64,000 nt of DNA from Virgibacillus_O sediminis (GTDB lineage: Bacteria > Bacillota > Bacilli > Bacillales > Amphibacillaceae). This document shows, piece after piece, positions 35,291-44,433 of this stretch; position 1 is the first letter of the stretch, and each line of letters opens with the position of its first letter. Below the pieces are notes generated by a model. The model was not told the origin of the DNA. It did no database searches and saw only the letters and a program-made list of their open reading frames with translations. Position numbers and translations under genes: made by a program. The stretch is from positions 1 through 64,000 of the forward strand of contig NZ_JBHRRZ010000013.1 of assembly GCF_042643265.1 (NCBI RefSeq), in the 5' to 3' direction.

Positions 35291-36646
35291 ATGAACGATT
35301 CATTGCCATTTTCAAAAATTTTAATTATAGGTCTTATGCTTTTTGCTATGTTTTTGGGAGCCGGAAATGTCATCTTCGCACCAATAGTTGGACAGCAAGC
35401 AGGAACAAATACTTGGATTGCTATGACAGGATTTTTAATAACAGGTGTAGGGCTCGTTCTTTTAGCAATTGTGGCCCTAACACGTGGCGGAGGAACAGTA
35501 GAAAAATTGGCTAGCAGAGTGCATCCTAAGTTTGCGGTGGTATTCTCAGTTCTCCTTTTTTTAGCGCTTGGCCCTTTCTATGTCATCCCAAGAACAACTT
35601 CTGTGGTTTATGAGATAGCGATAAAACCTGTTATAGGAACTGAAAACACAGCGATATATTTATTCGTTTTCTCCTTTTTATTTCTTCTGTTCACTATACT
35701 TCTATCTTGGAATACAACAAAATTTGTAGATCGTTTAGGGAAAATCATAACCCCTATATTCGGAGTTTTGCTGTTGGTCTTGGTGATAAAATCTATTGCT
35801 ACACCAATGGGTAGTCTAGGTTCTCCTCAAGGAGAATACGTAAGTGGAATCTTTTTGAAGGGTTTCACCCAAGGGTATTATACTATGGATGTTTTAGCTG
35901 CCTTTGTATTTGGCGGTATTTTCATTAAGTCGATTAAGGGGTTAGGTATAAAATCAGAAAAAGAAGTTTCAAAGTTATTTGTAAAAGCAGGGTTGATTAC
36001 AACTGTTGGTTTAGTAGCTCTTCAAGTATCTATGGCTTGGATCGGCGCCACAAGTATAGACGCAATCGGTTATAAAGAAAACGGAGGAGAAGTATTAGCA
36101 CAAAGCTCAGAATACTTGCTTGGCCAGGCGGGCATATATGTAATTGGGCTGGTTATCCTTCTAACTGGAGTGACTACTAACGTTGCTTGTTTAGGGGCTG
36201 TTTCTGAGTACTTCGAAAAAATCCAAGCGTCTGTGTCCTATAAGAAGTGGTTAATAGTATTTGGAGTATTAAGCTTAGTTTTTACCAATTTTGGGCTAAA
36301 TACTATTTTGACTATGGCTTCTCCGGTTCTTTTGCTTTTATACCCATTAGCTATAGCACTAATCGGATTAATATTTGCTAATAACATATTTGGAGGTCAT
36401 CAAGGAGTATATGTTGGGACAATAACGGGAGTAGGTATTGTAGCAATACTGGATGCTTTAAAAGAAGCAGGTATAGCCCCAGGAACAATCAATAGTTATT
36501 TCATGTTCATACCTTTTTTTGAAAATGGAGCTGGGTGGATTGTGACTGGTTTAGTAGGGTTTGCTGTAGGTCTTATGATAGCGAAGGGCAAAAGAGAACC
36601 TACTACTTTAATTAATAACGCTGGACAAGAAGTGAAAGATGCTTAG
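35291..36646 (+). CDS. brnQ: Branched-chain amino acid carrier (LIVCS family, BrnQ-like)
   Basis: 451 residues with about 12 hydrophobic helices. LMLFAMFLGAGNVIFAP near residue 15, GFLITGVGLVLLAI, and the LGPFYVIPRTTSVVYEIA block near 95-112 are diagnostic of the family. Members import leucine, isoleucine and valine with sodium or protons, and some B. subtilis BrnQ-type carriers affect proline or other amino acids. In this operon it may carry the substrate of the flavin dehydrogenase. A GGAGG site precedes the ATG by about ten bases. Confidence 0.86.
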   Translation: MNDSLPFSKILIIGLMLFAMFLGAGNVIFAPIVGQQAGTNTWIAMTGFLITGVGLVLLAIVALTRGGGTVEKLASRVHPKFAVVFSVLLFLALGPFYVIPRTTSVVYEIAIKPVIGTENTAIYLFVFSFLFLLFTILLSWNTTKFVDRLGKIITPIFGVLLLVLVIKSIATPMGSLGSPQGEYVSGIFLKGFTQGYYTMDVLAAFVFGGIFIKSIKGLGIKSEKEVSKLFVKAGLITTVGLVALQVSMAWIGATSIDAIGYKENGGEVLAQSSEYLLGQAGIYVIGLVILLTGVTTNVACLGAVSEYFEKIQASVSYKKWLIVFGVLSLVFTNFGLNTILTMASPVLLLLYPLAIALIGLIFANNIFGGHQGVYVGTITGVGIVAILDALKEAGIAPGTINSYFMFIPFFENGAGWIVTGLVGFAVGLMIAKGKREPTTLINNAGQEVKDA

Positions 36647-36819
36647 TTTGGATAATGATAAGTAAAACAGAATCGGGCTTCTTCTTTTGCTTTTTTTGCT
36701 TGTGCTTTAATATGCTGATTCGTATTTTGCACAATTTTCTTCTCTTTTGCTACCATGGCACTTCCATAGCCTGTTCCACACACGAGGTCTAGAACTCTAC
36801 CCTTTACATAAGGAGTGGA

Positions 36820-37397
36820 AAAAGTGTACCTTGACTCTCAAGGAAGCCATGAGAACAAAAGCTTTTTGGCTCATTCTCTTCTGTTATAGTGTACCCGCTT
36901 TGGTTAACACTGGAGTTACATTCCACCTTGTATCTATTGCAGATGGGAAAGGACTAGGAGATTCCGTTGCAGCTTTGGTTCTATCTATGACGGCAATTAT
37001 CGGATTTTCGGTAACTTTTTTTGTCGGTTATCTGTGGATCGAGTACCTGTTCATTATTTATCAGCCATTACATTTGGCGGACAAGTTATAGCTTTATTCG
37101 TGCTTTTACAAGTCAGTTCATGGACCGGTGCGGTTATTTACGGAGTGATTTGGGGCAGTGTTAATGGGTTTGTGCGAATTGTGTGAAGTATCGTGAGGCC
37201 TAATTATTTTGGAAGAAAACATTTAGGAAGTATCAAAGGTTTGGCGCAGACTGTAATGGTGTTAGGTTCAGCATTTGGTTGGAATCTTTTATGATTGGTT
37301 TGGTGGGTATCAGGAAATTCTATGGGTTATGATTGCCCCACCGTTATTAGCTGATATTTTCTCTCTGCTTTCGCCTAAACCTTCTTATTCAAGTTAA
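36820..37397 (+). pseudogene. MFS transporter (OFA/oxalate-formate type), C-terminal remnant
   Basis: The frame first reads LTLKEAMRTKAFWLILFCYS and VNTGVTFHLVSIADGKGLG. After a frame change near 37030 it reads DRVPVHYLSAITFGGQVIAL and SSWTGAVIYGVIWGSVNGF. A stop and further shifts precede a final LLSPKPSYSS. The order of these blocks is that of the second half of OFA-type major facilitators. There are at least three disabling changes, and the N-terminal half is missing. Confidence 0.75.
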
Positions 37398-37439
37398 GGT
37401 CCATTTTCTTATAGTCTGAAACTTAGGTGATGTTTTGAG

Positions 37440-37589
37440 TGACTGGATTATGACTGGATACTGTTCATAATGTATTGAAACTTATTATGTTTAATCAATT
37501 TATTTGCTAACGGAAACCTTGAGATAGTAAGGTTCTGTGGGCCTTATTATTTTCCTGTTAACTAGCCGAGTGAATAGGCGGCATGATGT
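37440..37589. repeat. Short repeats including GGCGGCATGATGT copy 2
   Basis: GGCGGCATGATGT at 37577-37589 repeats the 13-mer of 29529 and 55846. TGACTGGATTATGACTGG at 37440-37457 differs by one base from 29585-29602. Two short sequences shared between the same two regions suggest remnants of one mobile element. No gene is present. Confidence 0.45.
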
Positions 37590-37638
37590 AAGGTCTCCCT
37601 TGCATTTTCTCCATACGTAACAGAGCAACCAAACAAAA

Positions 37639-37707
37639 GAGCCTACTTCCTTTATAGGGGGAGTAGGCTCTCAGCTTGTAGAGAAACCCCGTGTTTTTCT
37701 ACAAGCT
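37639..37707. repeat. Paired hairpins, inverted copy of the 818-882 element
   Basis: GAGCCTACT/AGTAGGCTC (37639-37670) is followed by the 35-base palindrome AGCTTGTAGAG...TCTACAAGCT (37673-37707). The latter is the exact reverse complement of 818-852. In both places the second stem starts with GAGCCT on the same side, so the two-stem unit is repeated in inverted orientation about 37 kb apart. Confidence 0.6.
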
Positions 37708-37839
37708 CAATGTCTTTCGTATTGGAGAGTGACTTTTTGATTTTGTGTTCGGTATTGGCGGTGACTTGTAGTTAAAGTTCTCTACGGGCTAAGGAGTAAA
37801 GGCAGATAAAAGAGCCACTATCCCCGCTAGAATGGTTTC

Positions 37840-38090
37840 TGATGCTGATAGGGTGTAATTAATGGTGTCGGAAGTTGTCAGCGAAACGATTGCAAAAAGC
37901 AATGAGACTGAAAGGAATAGTCATGGTGTGTGGGGTCTATTAAACCTCGCTATATAAAGAACCCGGTAAAACTTAAACGAAGTCCTAGAAGTATTTCTAG
38001 AGAAAGGGGAGACTTTTGTTAAATATGTACTAACGTACTTGCGCAATGAACACAAGTCCATTGATGGGTTAGCCGTCATTTCCAATTGAA
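37840..38090 (+). pseudogene. Unidentified decayed coding sequence
   Basis: One frame reads as a protein-like tail: MVSEVVSETIAKSNETE, then HGVWGLLNLAI, two stops, then NEVLEVFLEKGETFVKYVLT and YLRNEHKSIDGLAVISN with a stop near 38089. The alternating charged and hydrophobic pattern suggests a helical protein. The WGLL block faintly recalls DUF1641, but this is not secure. No full gene can be reconstructed. Confidence 0.35.
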
Positions 38091-38463
38091 TGCTATGACC
38101 TGAGTCTTTTTTCTCTCAGATTGCAAAGGGAAAAGGGTAAATCCTTCTTTTTAAATTTTCTTTAGCGGAATCTATTTTTGTCGATCACTTTTTGGAAATT
38201 TCTTCTAAAAAATGATCAAAAGGCACCCGGGTATTCTTCCTACTTTTCTATGCTTATAACATTACTTTCTGCTTAGTATATCTTATATTAAAAATCGAGA
38301 AACCAGTCACATAGCACCATCGTTTAGTGTAGTCTTTTAGGATTATTCCCTATGTTTTCAGAAAAATATCGTTTGAATTTTGAACTTTTATATTGTTAAC
38401 ATTTACTTCAGATTCACAAATGTACTCTTAAGTACAAAATTTTAAGTGGAGAGGAAGTTGTTT
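38091..38463. other. Intergenic, upstream of the FAD monooxygenase
   Basis: No gene seen. GAGAGGAAG at 38448-38456 is the ribosome site for the next gene. A promoter was not confidently resolved. Confidence 0.35.
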
Positions 38464-39591
38464 ATGCGTATAGTAGACAAAAAAATATCTGAGTTAAAAG
38501 TTGCTATTATCGGAGGAGGAATTGGGGGTGCAGCAGCTGCAGTTGCTTTGCGAAATGAAGGTATTCATGCAGAAGTTTATGAGCAAGCCCCCGTTTTAGC
38601 AGAGGTTGGGGCTGGCATTGGTTTACGTTCACCAACGGTCCAGTATTTTAAGGATTGGGGAATTTACGAACAGGTTGCAAAGAAAAGCTGTCAAAGTGAC
38701 TACATGGAAATCCTTGCAGGAAATGGTGAAGTCAAAATCAAGGAAAATTGGCCTGCTTTAACGGATAACCCAAAAGAAAGATGGGCAAGATTGATTCATC
38801 GAGCCGATCTATTAGACACTTTTTTGTCGCAAATACCATCTGATTCCATTCATTTAAACCACCGCTGTAAATCAATCAGTCATCATGAAAATTATGTAGA
38901 AGTTCATTTTGAGAACGGTCACTCCATAGAAGCAGATTTAGTTATTGGAGCTGACGGCATCCGTTCCCTTATTCGTTCAAAGTTAATCAGTGAGGATAAG
39001 CCTGTTTACTCTGGATTCCATGCTTATCGGACAATCGTAAATAAAGAAAATGCATTTAATATGGCATCTGACGCCAATATCTTACAAATTTATGTGGATG
39101 GTCAAGTACAGGTATATTTAATGCCGCTACAAGATAGAAAACAAGTTTCAGTTGATGTAACAGCTCCTTCTTCGGATGAGTCATGGCGCCCAAAAGTGGC
39201 GAAAGAAGAAATTCTTAACCACTTAAAATGCTTTGATCCGAAAATCCAACGAATTGTAGAAAACCTAAATATTGAAGACTTCACTTGTCGACCGCTATAT
39301 GATATTAAACCGCTCGAACGTTGGAGCTTTGGTTGCGTCACATTACTAGGGGACGCGGCACATGCCATGCTCCACAATGTAGGGCAAGGTGCAAACCAGG
39401 CGATTCAAGACGGAGGCGCATTGGCTGTGGCACTACGTGAATCCAATACAGTTACAGAAGCGTTACAAAAATATGAGACACGAAGAAAGCCAATTACAAC
39501 GAAATATCAACAATTATCACGTATTTTCCCATCAGAAGAAGCTGAAACAGCTTTTCCAGAAAAAGAACACTTTGAAAAAATACTCAATTAA
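38464..39591 (+). CDS. FAD-dependent aromatic monooxygenase (salicylate/6-hydroxynicotinate hydroxylase type)
   Basis: About 375 residues from ATG 38464, chosen for GAGAGGAAG just upstream; GTG 38446 is in frame but has no site. The group A flavoprotein motifs are all present: VAIIGGGIGGAAAAVAL near the N-terminus, ADLVIGADGIRS near 155-166, and GDAAHAMLHNVGQGANQAIQDG near 295-316. Such enzymes hydroxylate, sometimes decarboxylating, an aromatic ring using NAD(P)H and oxygen. It is followed by an esterase and an MFS carrier that may belong to the same pathway. The substrate is unknown. Confidence 0.85.
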   Translation: MRIVDKKISELKVAIIGGGIGGAAAAVALRNEGIHAEVYEQAPVLAEVGAGIGLRSPTVQYFKDWGIYEQVAKKSCQSDYMEILAGNGEVKIKENWPALTDNPKERWARLIHRADLLDTFLSQIPSDSIHLNHRCKSISHHENYVEVHFENGHSIEADLVIGADGIRSLIRSKLISEDKPVYSGFHAYRTIVNKENAFNMASDANILQIYVDGQVQVYLMPLQDRKQVSVDVTAPSSDESWRPKVAKEEILNHLKCFDPKIQRIVENLNIEDFTCRPLYDIKPLERWSFGCVTLLGDAAHAMLHNVGQGANQAIQDGGALAVALRESNTVTEALQKYETRRKPITTKYQQLSRIFPSEEAETAFPEKEHFEKILN

Positions 39592-39788
39592 TCTATTAAT
39601 CACGCAATCAAGCATTCCTTATTACAGACAATGATAATAACCAACCAGCTTAGAAACTTGCTGGGCACGCACACATATAATATTGGCCTCAATATATTTT
39701 TTGATGTTCGAATATTGGTATTATTAACAATCTTACAAATAAAGGAGTCGTTCAGCTAAAATACTGAAAAATTAGGAGGTTCTCACAG

Positions 39789-40721
39789 ATGCCAGTACAT
39801 CCCGAAATAAAAAAAGTTTTGGACTCTATTCCACAGTCCGATGCTAAACAGAAAATTATACCAGAAGAAGCCAGAGAAAGTATGAATGCACCTACAGTGC
39901 CACCCGAAAAGCGGGTACAGGTTCATGGGGTGGATGACATTACAGTTTCAACTTCGGAAGCAGATATACCGGTACGAATTTATACACCAAAGGAAAAAGA
40001 TTCCTATCCCATTCTTATGTATTTCCATGGTGGAGCATTTTTCTCGGGAAATTTAGAAAGTCATGATGAAGTTGTTCGTCCGATCTGCATGGAGTCCGGC
40101 TATAAAGTCATTTCTGTTGATTACCGTCTTGCTCCTGAACACCCATTTCCGGCTGCATTAGAAGATTGCTACAATGTCACAAAATGGGCAGCAGAACATG
40201 GGGATGAATTAAAGTGGGATGGTAAGAACCTTGCAGTGGCAGGGGATAGTGCAGGAGGTAACTTAGCAGCTGCTCTGTCTCTAATGGCTCGTGACAAAAA
40301 GGAATTCACCCTAACAAAGCAAGTTTTATACTATCCATCCTTAGACCTTGACGTCAGTGAATTTCGGTACCCATCGTTAGTGGAAAATGGTAAGGGCTAT
40401 TTCGTGGAAAGTGATCAATTGGCTGAATTCAACTTCTTTTATTTATTAGGAGACGTAGATACCGATAATCCGCTTGTCTCACCAATTCGAGAAAAAGATT
40501 TGAAAAACCTCCCTTCTGCATTTGTCGTCACAGCAGAATATGATCCAATGCGGGATGAAGGGGAACTATTTGCGGAGAATTTAAAAGAATCTGGTGTACA
40601 TGTAAAAACAAAAAGATATGAAGGTGTCACTCATGGATTCCTAGGCAAATTCACTCATCTTGATGAGTATAGAAACATTTACCAGCGTACAGGTGCTTTT
40701 TTAAATGAAAAATTAGACTAA
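39789..40721 (+). CDS. Alpha/beta hydrolase, hormone-sensitive-lipase family esterase
   Basis: 310 residues. The oxyanion motif HGGAFFSGN (near 79) and the nucleophile elbow GDSAGGNLAAAL (Ser near 155) mark the HSL family. The catalytic Asp is probably in AEYDPMRDEGE (near 253) and the His in VTHGFLGKF (near 283). It has no signal peptide, so it is cytoplasmic. TAGGAGG precedes the ATG. It is co-oriented with the FAD monooxygenase about 200 bases upstream. The substrate is unknown. Confidence 0.88.
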   Translation: MPVHPEIKKVLDSIPQSDAKQKIIPEEARESMNAPTVPPEKRVQVHGVDDITVSTSEADIPVRIYTPKEKDSYPILMYFHGGAFFSGNLESHDEVVRPICMESGYKVISVDYRLAPEHPFPAALEDCYNVTKWAAEHGDELKWDGKNLAVAGDSAGGNLAAALSLMARDKKEFTLTKQVLYYPSLDLDVSEFRYPSLVENGKGYFVESDQLAEFNFFYLLGDVDTDNPLVSPIREKDLKNLPSAFVVTAEYDPMRDEGELFAENLKESGVHVKTKRYEGVTHGFLGKFTHLDEYRNIYQRTGAFLNEKLD

Positions 40722-40851
40722 ACAATCGTACTTTATACAGCTGAGCTACGCCGAGGGAGTTTATAAAGAATTGGGGCACGGCACCTTTGATAATACGGCC
40801 TCCCATAAAATGGTCTCGGTAGGCTTTAATAAACTATCTCTATGTTAATGA

Positions 40852-40890
40852 GGGGGTAGCCTCCATAGAGGCTATCCTACTCAATTTTAA
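40852..40890 (+). terminator. Probable Rho-independent terminator
   Basis: GGGTAGCCTC and GAGGCTATCC pair around a short loop with one G-U pair and are followed by TACTCAATTTTAATT. It closes the esterase transcript. Confidence 0.55.
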
Positions 40891-41172
40891 TTATTACTCT
40901 TGTAGGATATTTTAAGTACACATTACTCAAAGCTAGCCACAATCATCATTACACTCGACATTGTTATTAAGAGCCGGAATGGATCTATCGTTAACACGAA
41001 CCCTCCATAAAAAAGAAGGGACCTATCCAATTGTTGAAGCAAACATATAACTCGGCAAATGGAGAGCCACAGTTTCAACAAGATGCTTAACACCAGATAA
41101 TGAGGATAATGAAGAAGAACAGTTTGAAGCCAGTGGAACTTTGGCGCTTCGAAAGATTCAGGAGGGGACATT
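40891..41172. other. Intergenic with protein-like scrap
   Basis: One plus-strand frame near 41010-41160 reads a protein-like piece (KKEGTYPIVEANI, a stop, then LGKWRATVSTRCLTPDNED and FEASGTLALRKIQEG). No family was recognised. AGGAGGGG at 41159-41166 serves the MFS gene. Confidence 0.3.
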
Positions 41173-42432
41173 ATGAATAAGGGGAAACTCTGGACAAAGG
41201 AATTTACACTAGTATCCTTGATTAATTTTTTAATCATGATGGTATATTTTTCATTAATAGTAACAATTGCTCCTTATACTGTAGAAGAATTCAATGTTTC
41301 TACAAGTATTGCTGGGCTCGTATCAGGTATTTTTATTATTGGTTCTTTGATTGGACGTTTAATAACAGGAAGAATTATTCAAGATAAAGGCAGTAAGAAA
41401 ATTTTGTTGGTTGGACTCATTTTCTTCATCATCACTACAGCATTATACTATACAGCTATTAATTTACCATTATTACTTATTAGTAGACTTTTACATGGGA
41501 TTGCTGTAGGAGTTGCTAGTACTGCGGCCGGAACGATTGTTGCTCAAGTCATTCCTAGAAAGCGACAAGGAGAAGGAATTAGTTATTTTAGTATGACCGC
41601 TATATTAGGCTCTGCTATTGGTCCATTTATAGGCATGCTTTTTATGCGTAATTCCGACTTTGCAATGATCTTGTTATTTAATTTAATTCTAGCTATTATT
41701 TGCCTGGTCATCTCATTTACTATGAATATCCCTATGTATCAACTGTCTAACAAAAATCAAGATAAAGGGGCAAAAGGATTAAAACTCTCCCATTTCATTG
41801 AACCAAATGCAGTACCCATCTCGTTTGTAGCGCTTATCATTGGTTTCGCTTATTCTGGTATTATGTCTTTTCTGTCTATTTATACTGAGGAGATTCAATT
41901 AGTAGAAGCTGGGGGACTTTTCTTTCCAGTATATGCCATTTTTGTTTTAATCTTAAGACCTTTTACGGGGAAATGGATGGATCAAAAAGGGCCAAATATC
42001 ATAGTATATCCATGTCTTATTATTTTTGCTCTTGGCATGCTGTTATTTAGTCAGGCAGATCAAGGAGTGACTTTATTAGTAGCTGCTGTTCTTATTGGTT
42101 TAGGTTATGGCAACTTTATTTCCGTAGTTCAAGCAATTGCTATAAAAGAGACCCCACCTGATAGAGTAGGATTGGCTACTTCTACTTATTTTATTTCATA
42201 TGAATCAGGACTTGGTGTAGGACCTTTCTTACTCGGATTCCTCATTCCAATTACAGGATACCGTGGTTTATTCTTGGCGATGGTCTTTGTGATTCTAGTA
42301 TCAATTTTACTTTACTACATTCTACATGGAAAAAAGGAAAGAGTATCCAGTCAAAGTAGAGAAAAAAAAAAGCTAATTAGTAAAAAATTAATTTCATATA
42401 ATCTTCCGCAATCAGGTGCTTCAATTGAATAA
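41173..42432 (+). CDS. Major facilitator superfamily transporter
   Basis: 419 residues, 12 hydrophobic helices. The MFS loop 2-3 motif is GRLITGRIIQDKGSKK (about 67-82). Other typical parts are SRLLHGIAVGVASTAAGTIVA and the second-half repeat RPFTGKWMDQKGPN. The sequence is of the drug/sugar efflux type (YfcJ/YhhS-like). The C-terminal tail is basic and lysine-rich. It may export or import an aromatic or ester related to the two preceding genes, or be an independent efflux pump. Confidence 0.85.
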   Translation: MNKGKLWTKEFTLVSLINFLIMMVYFSLIVTIAPYTVEEFNVSTSIAGLVSGIFIIGSLIGRLITGRIIQDKGSKKILLVGLIFFIITTALYYTAINLPLLLISRLLHGIAVGVASTAAGTIVAQVIPRKRQGEGISYFSMTAILGSAIGPFIGMLFMRNSDFAMILLFNLILAIICLVISFTMNIPMYQLSNKNQDKGAKGLKLSHFIEPNAVPISFVALIIGFAYSGIMSFLSIYTEEIQLVEAGGLFFPVYAIFVLILRPFTGKWMDQKGPNIIVYPCLIIFALGMLLFSQADQGVTLLVAAVLIGLGYGNFISVVQAIAIKETPPDRVGLATSTYFISYESGLGVGPFLLGFLIPITGYRGLFLAMVFVILVSILLYYILHGKKERVSSQSREKKKLISKKLISYNLPQSGASIE

Positions 42433-42642
42433 GATTTTTTAAAGCTGATCACAAATTAGAAATCAGTAATCATAACTTAAAAGTTTTGATTCTAAGAATG
42501 ATAATTTATTATATAGAATCTGTGTTCGAGAATAAAAAACAAAATTCAATTGAAATTAAATTAAGTATCCGTAACTGCCCTTACATATAATGAGCAAGAG
42601 TAAAGTTGAAGTTCCATATATGATTTTAGATAGATAGTACAC

Positions 42643-42817
42643 TCATCTATTAGATAGGTAGAGATAAAAAGTAGCCCGACTTACCCCAGCAGCATCCAAT
42701 ATCTCTTGAATACTATATTGCTTACTATCATACATACGAAAGGCCATATCCAACTTGGATTGGTCTTTTATGTAGATTTTGATCTTTGGTACTGACCCGC
42801 GCATAGCCAAATGACAT
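42643..42817 (-). pseudogene. Serine recombinase with internal deletion (N and C ends joined)
   Basis: On the minus strand MSFGYARVSTKDQNL (catalytic N-terminus, ribosome site AAGGGGGC) runs straight into the recombinase tail. This tail reads KLDMAFRMYDSKQYSIQEIL and DAAGVSRATFYLYLSN in the adjacent frame. This tail is the helix-turn-helix of resolvases. About 120 central residues are gone. It cannot recombine DNA but could in principle still bind it if the frame were restored. Confidence 0.72.
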
Positions 42818-43062
42818 TTTTGGGCCCCCTTTTGATAACTTTTATATGATCAAAAAGATTAAAGTAAGTACATATTGAAACTTTTATTTTGAGACGACTT
42901 TTGAAACTAGAATTCAGTCTATATTTAGGGATTTTTAAGAGCTTCAAATGATTTAAAGGATTGTATCAAAAACGAACGTTTATTAAATTTATAGGAAGAT
43001 AAGTTGAAAGAGGGAAAAGGACTCCGTCCGGGGAGCCCTCACATATTCATACATTAATATAT

Positions 43063-43149
43063 ATTACCAAGTTGAAAATGATCAAGCGACAACTGTATGG
43101 TCGTGTCGGCATCAGACTGCTTAGAAAGCGATTAATGTTTCGACTTTAA
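43063..43149 (+). pseudogene. ISL3-family transposase, C-terminal scrap
   Basis: Translation gives TKLKMIKRQLYGRVGIRLLRK followed by RLMFRL and a stop at 43149 (written here in two pieces). It closely resembles the KxIKRxMYGRxxFxLL tail of ISL3 transposases. Nothing upstream extends it, so it is a small relic in an 850-base gene-poor zone (42433-43282) together with the resolvase remnant. Confidence 0.6.
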
Positions 43150-43282
43150 GAGATATCTAACAAGCCAATCAAGAGAAAATTGTGACTATCACCAAAAGTA
43201 CGTAAGAGCCAGTTTTATTTGTGGAAAACTGTTTAGTCTAGTGTATCAAAAAAAGCGGGATGAGATATTTGTATCTTTCCCA

Positions 43283-44134
43283 TTAAGTTGTTATATTTTT
43301 GTCTGTTAATAGTTTGTTTAATTTATTCAGTTGTTTGATCGAGTGTTTGGATGTTCGTTGGCCAATTTCGATTACTAAGGCCTCGATCAGTGTGATAACT
43401 GGTACGATGGAATACTGAACATCACTAGACTTGATTGGCAAAATATACGTTGCATAACTCGATATAGAACACGAAAGATGGTCGGTGATCAAAATAATCG
43501 GAATGTCTTGTTTGTGACAATAGTCGGCAATGTCTAATGTTAATGTCGTGTATGGAGATAAAGCAATAATGACCAAGACATTATTTTTATCAAGGTGTAA
43601 GATTCGATCATAAATAAAGTCACTATCATAGCTAAGTTGCCGTACATTTGGATAGAACTCTGAAAGCATATATTCAAAATAATACGTTGCCGCTTTAGAA
43701 GTCCTTAATCCAAGAAGGTTCACAGTGGACGACTTGATGATTAAATCAACGGCTTTATCGAAGTTATCGATTAATTGTTGACTCATACTCTGATCCAGTA
43801 ATGTCAAAATTTCATTCCATGTTTGATTAAGGGTTCCATCTTTCACACCTGCATGAGTGAGCGACTTTTCTAGATGCCACCATGTAGGTTTTGTAGATTC
43901 TATCGTGAAATAATGAAATTGTTTTTTGAAGTCATTATAACTATCATACCCAGCTTTCTTCATAAACCTCATCACTGTTGTTTGTCCTACTCCAATTCTT
44001 TTAGCTAGCTCGGTGATCGATAGCACGCTTAACTCCTGATAGTTTTCAATTATATAATTACATACAATTTGTTGTTTTTTAGGGAGATTGTTCTTTATGG
44101 AAATTAAATGATTCAGGATGCTCTCATTACTCAT
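43283..44134 (-). CDS. RpiR-family transcriptional regulator
   Basis: About 283 residues from ATG 44134 (a TTG 30 bases further upstream is a weaker alternative). The N-terminal helix-turn-helix is near 35-62 (LSITELAKRIGVGQTTVMRF). The SIS sugar-isomerase-like domain follows (about 120-250, with NLLGLRTSKAATYYFEYML and VLVIIALSPYTTLTL). RpiR proteins usually sense phosphosugars, but several act on amino-acid or hydantoin operons. It is divergent from the second hyuAB operon and is its likely regulator. Confidence 0.85.
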   Translation of the reverse strand: MSNESILNHLISIKNNLPKKQQIVCNYIIENYQELSVLSITELAKRIGVGQTTVMRFMKKAGYDSYNDFKKQFHYFTIESTKPTWWHLEKSLTHAGVKDGTLNQTWNEILTLLDQSMSQQLIDNFDKAVDLIIKSSTVNLLGLRTSKAATYYFEYMLSEFYPNVRQLSYDSDFIYDRILHLDKNNVLVIIALSPYTTLTLDIADYCHKQDIPIILITDHLSCSISSYATYILPIKSSDVQYSIVPVITLIEALVIEIGQRTSKHSIKQLNKLNKLLTDKNITT

Positions 44135-44359
44135 TCTATCTTCAACCCTTTCTAAGGAGGTCAATTTTCTTTAGAAAAATCGAGCTTAATATAATCATTG
44201 TAGTGTGAAAAGGGGAAAATTTAAACCTTTTTATTTAATAAAAGGATTGATTTTTCCTTTTTGTGTGCTAAAATCAATAATATCAAATTATTTAAACCAT
44301 TTGTAAAAGAAAGAAGATTAAACATTAAGGTTTATGTGCCTTAACGATTTATTCACTTT

Positions 44360-44382
44360 TCGTTTGTAAGCGCTTTACGAAT
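44360..44382. promoter_or_regulatory. Near-palindromic operator / cre-like site upstream of hyuA
   Basis: TTCGT...GTAAGCGCTTTAC...GAA forms an interrupted inverted repeat. The core TGTAAGCGCTTTAC also fits the CcpA cre consensus except for its last two bases. It lies about 55 bases before ATG 44434, in the divergent region with the RpiR gene, so it may bind RpiR, CcpA or both. Confidence 0.45.
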
Positions 44383-44433
44383 GGTTGAGTAAAAGTAGAC
44401 AAATTCATTAAGTTGAAAGGGGATTATACTGTT

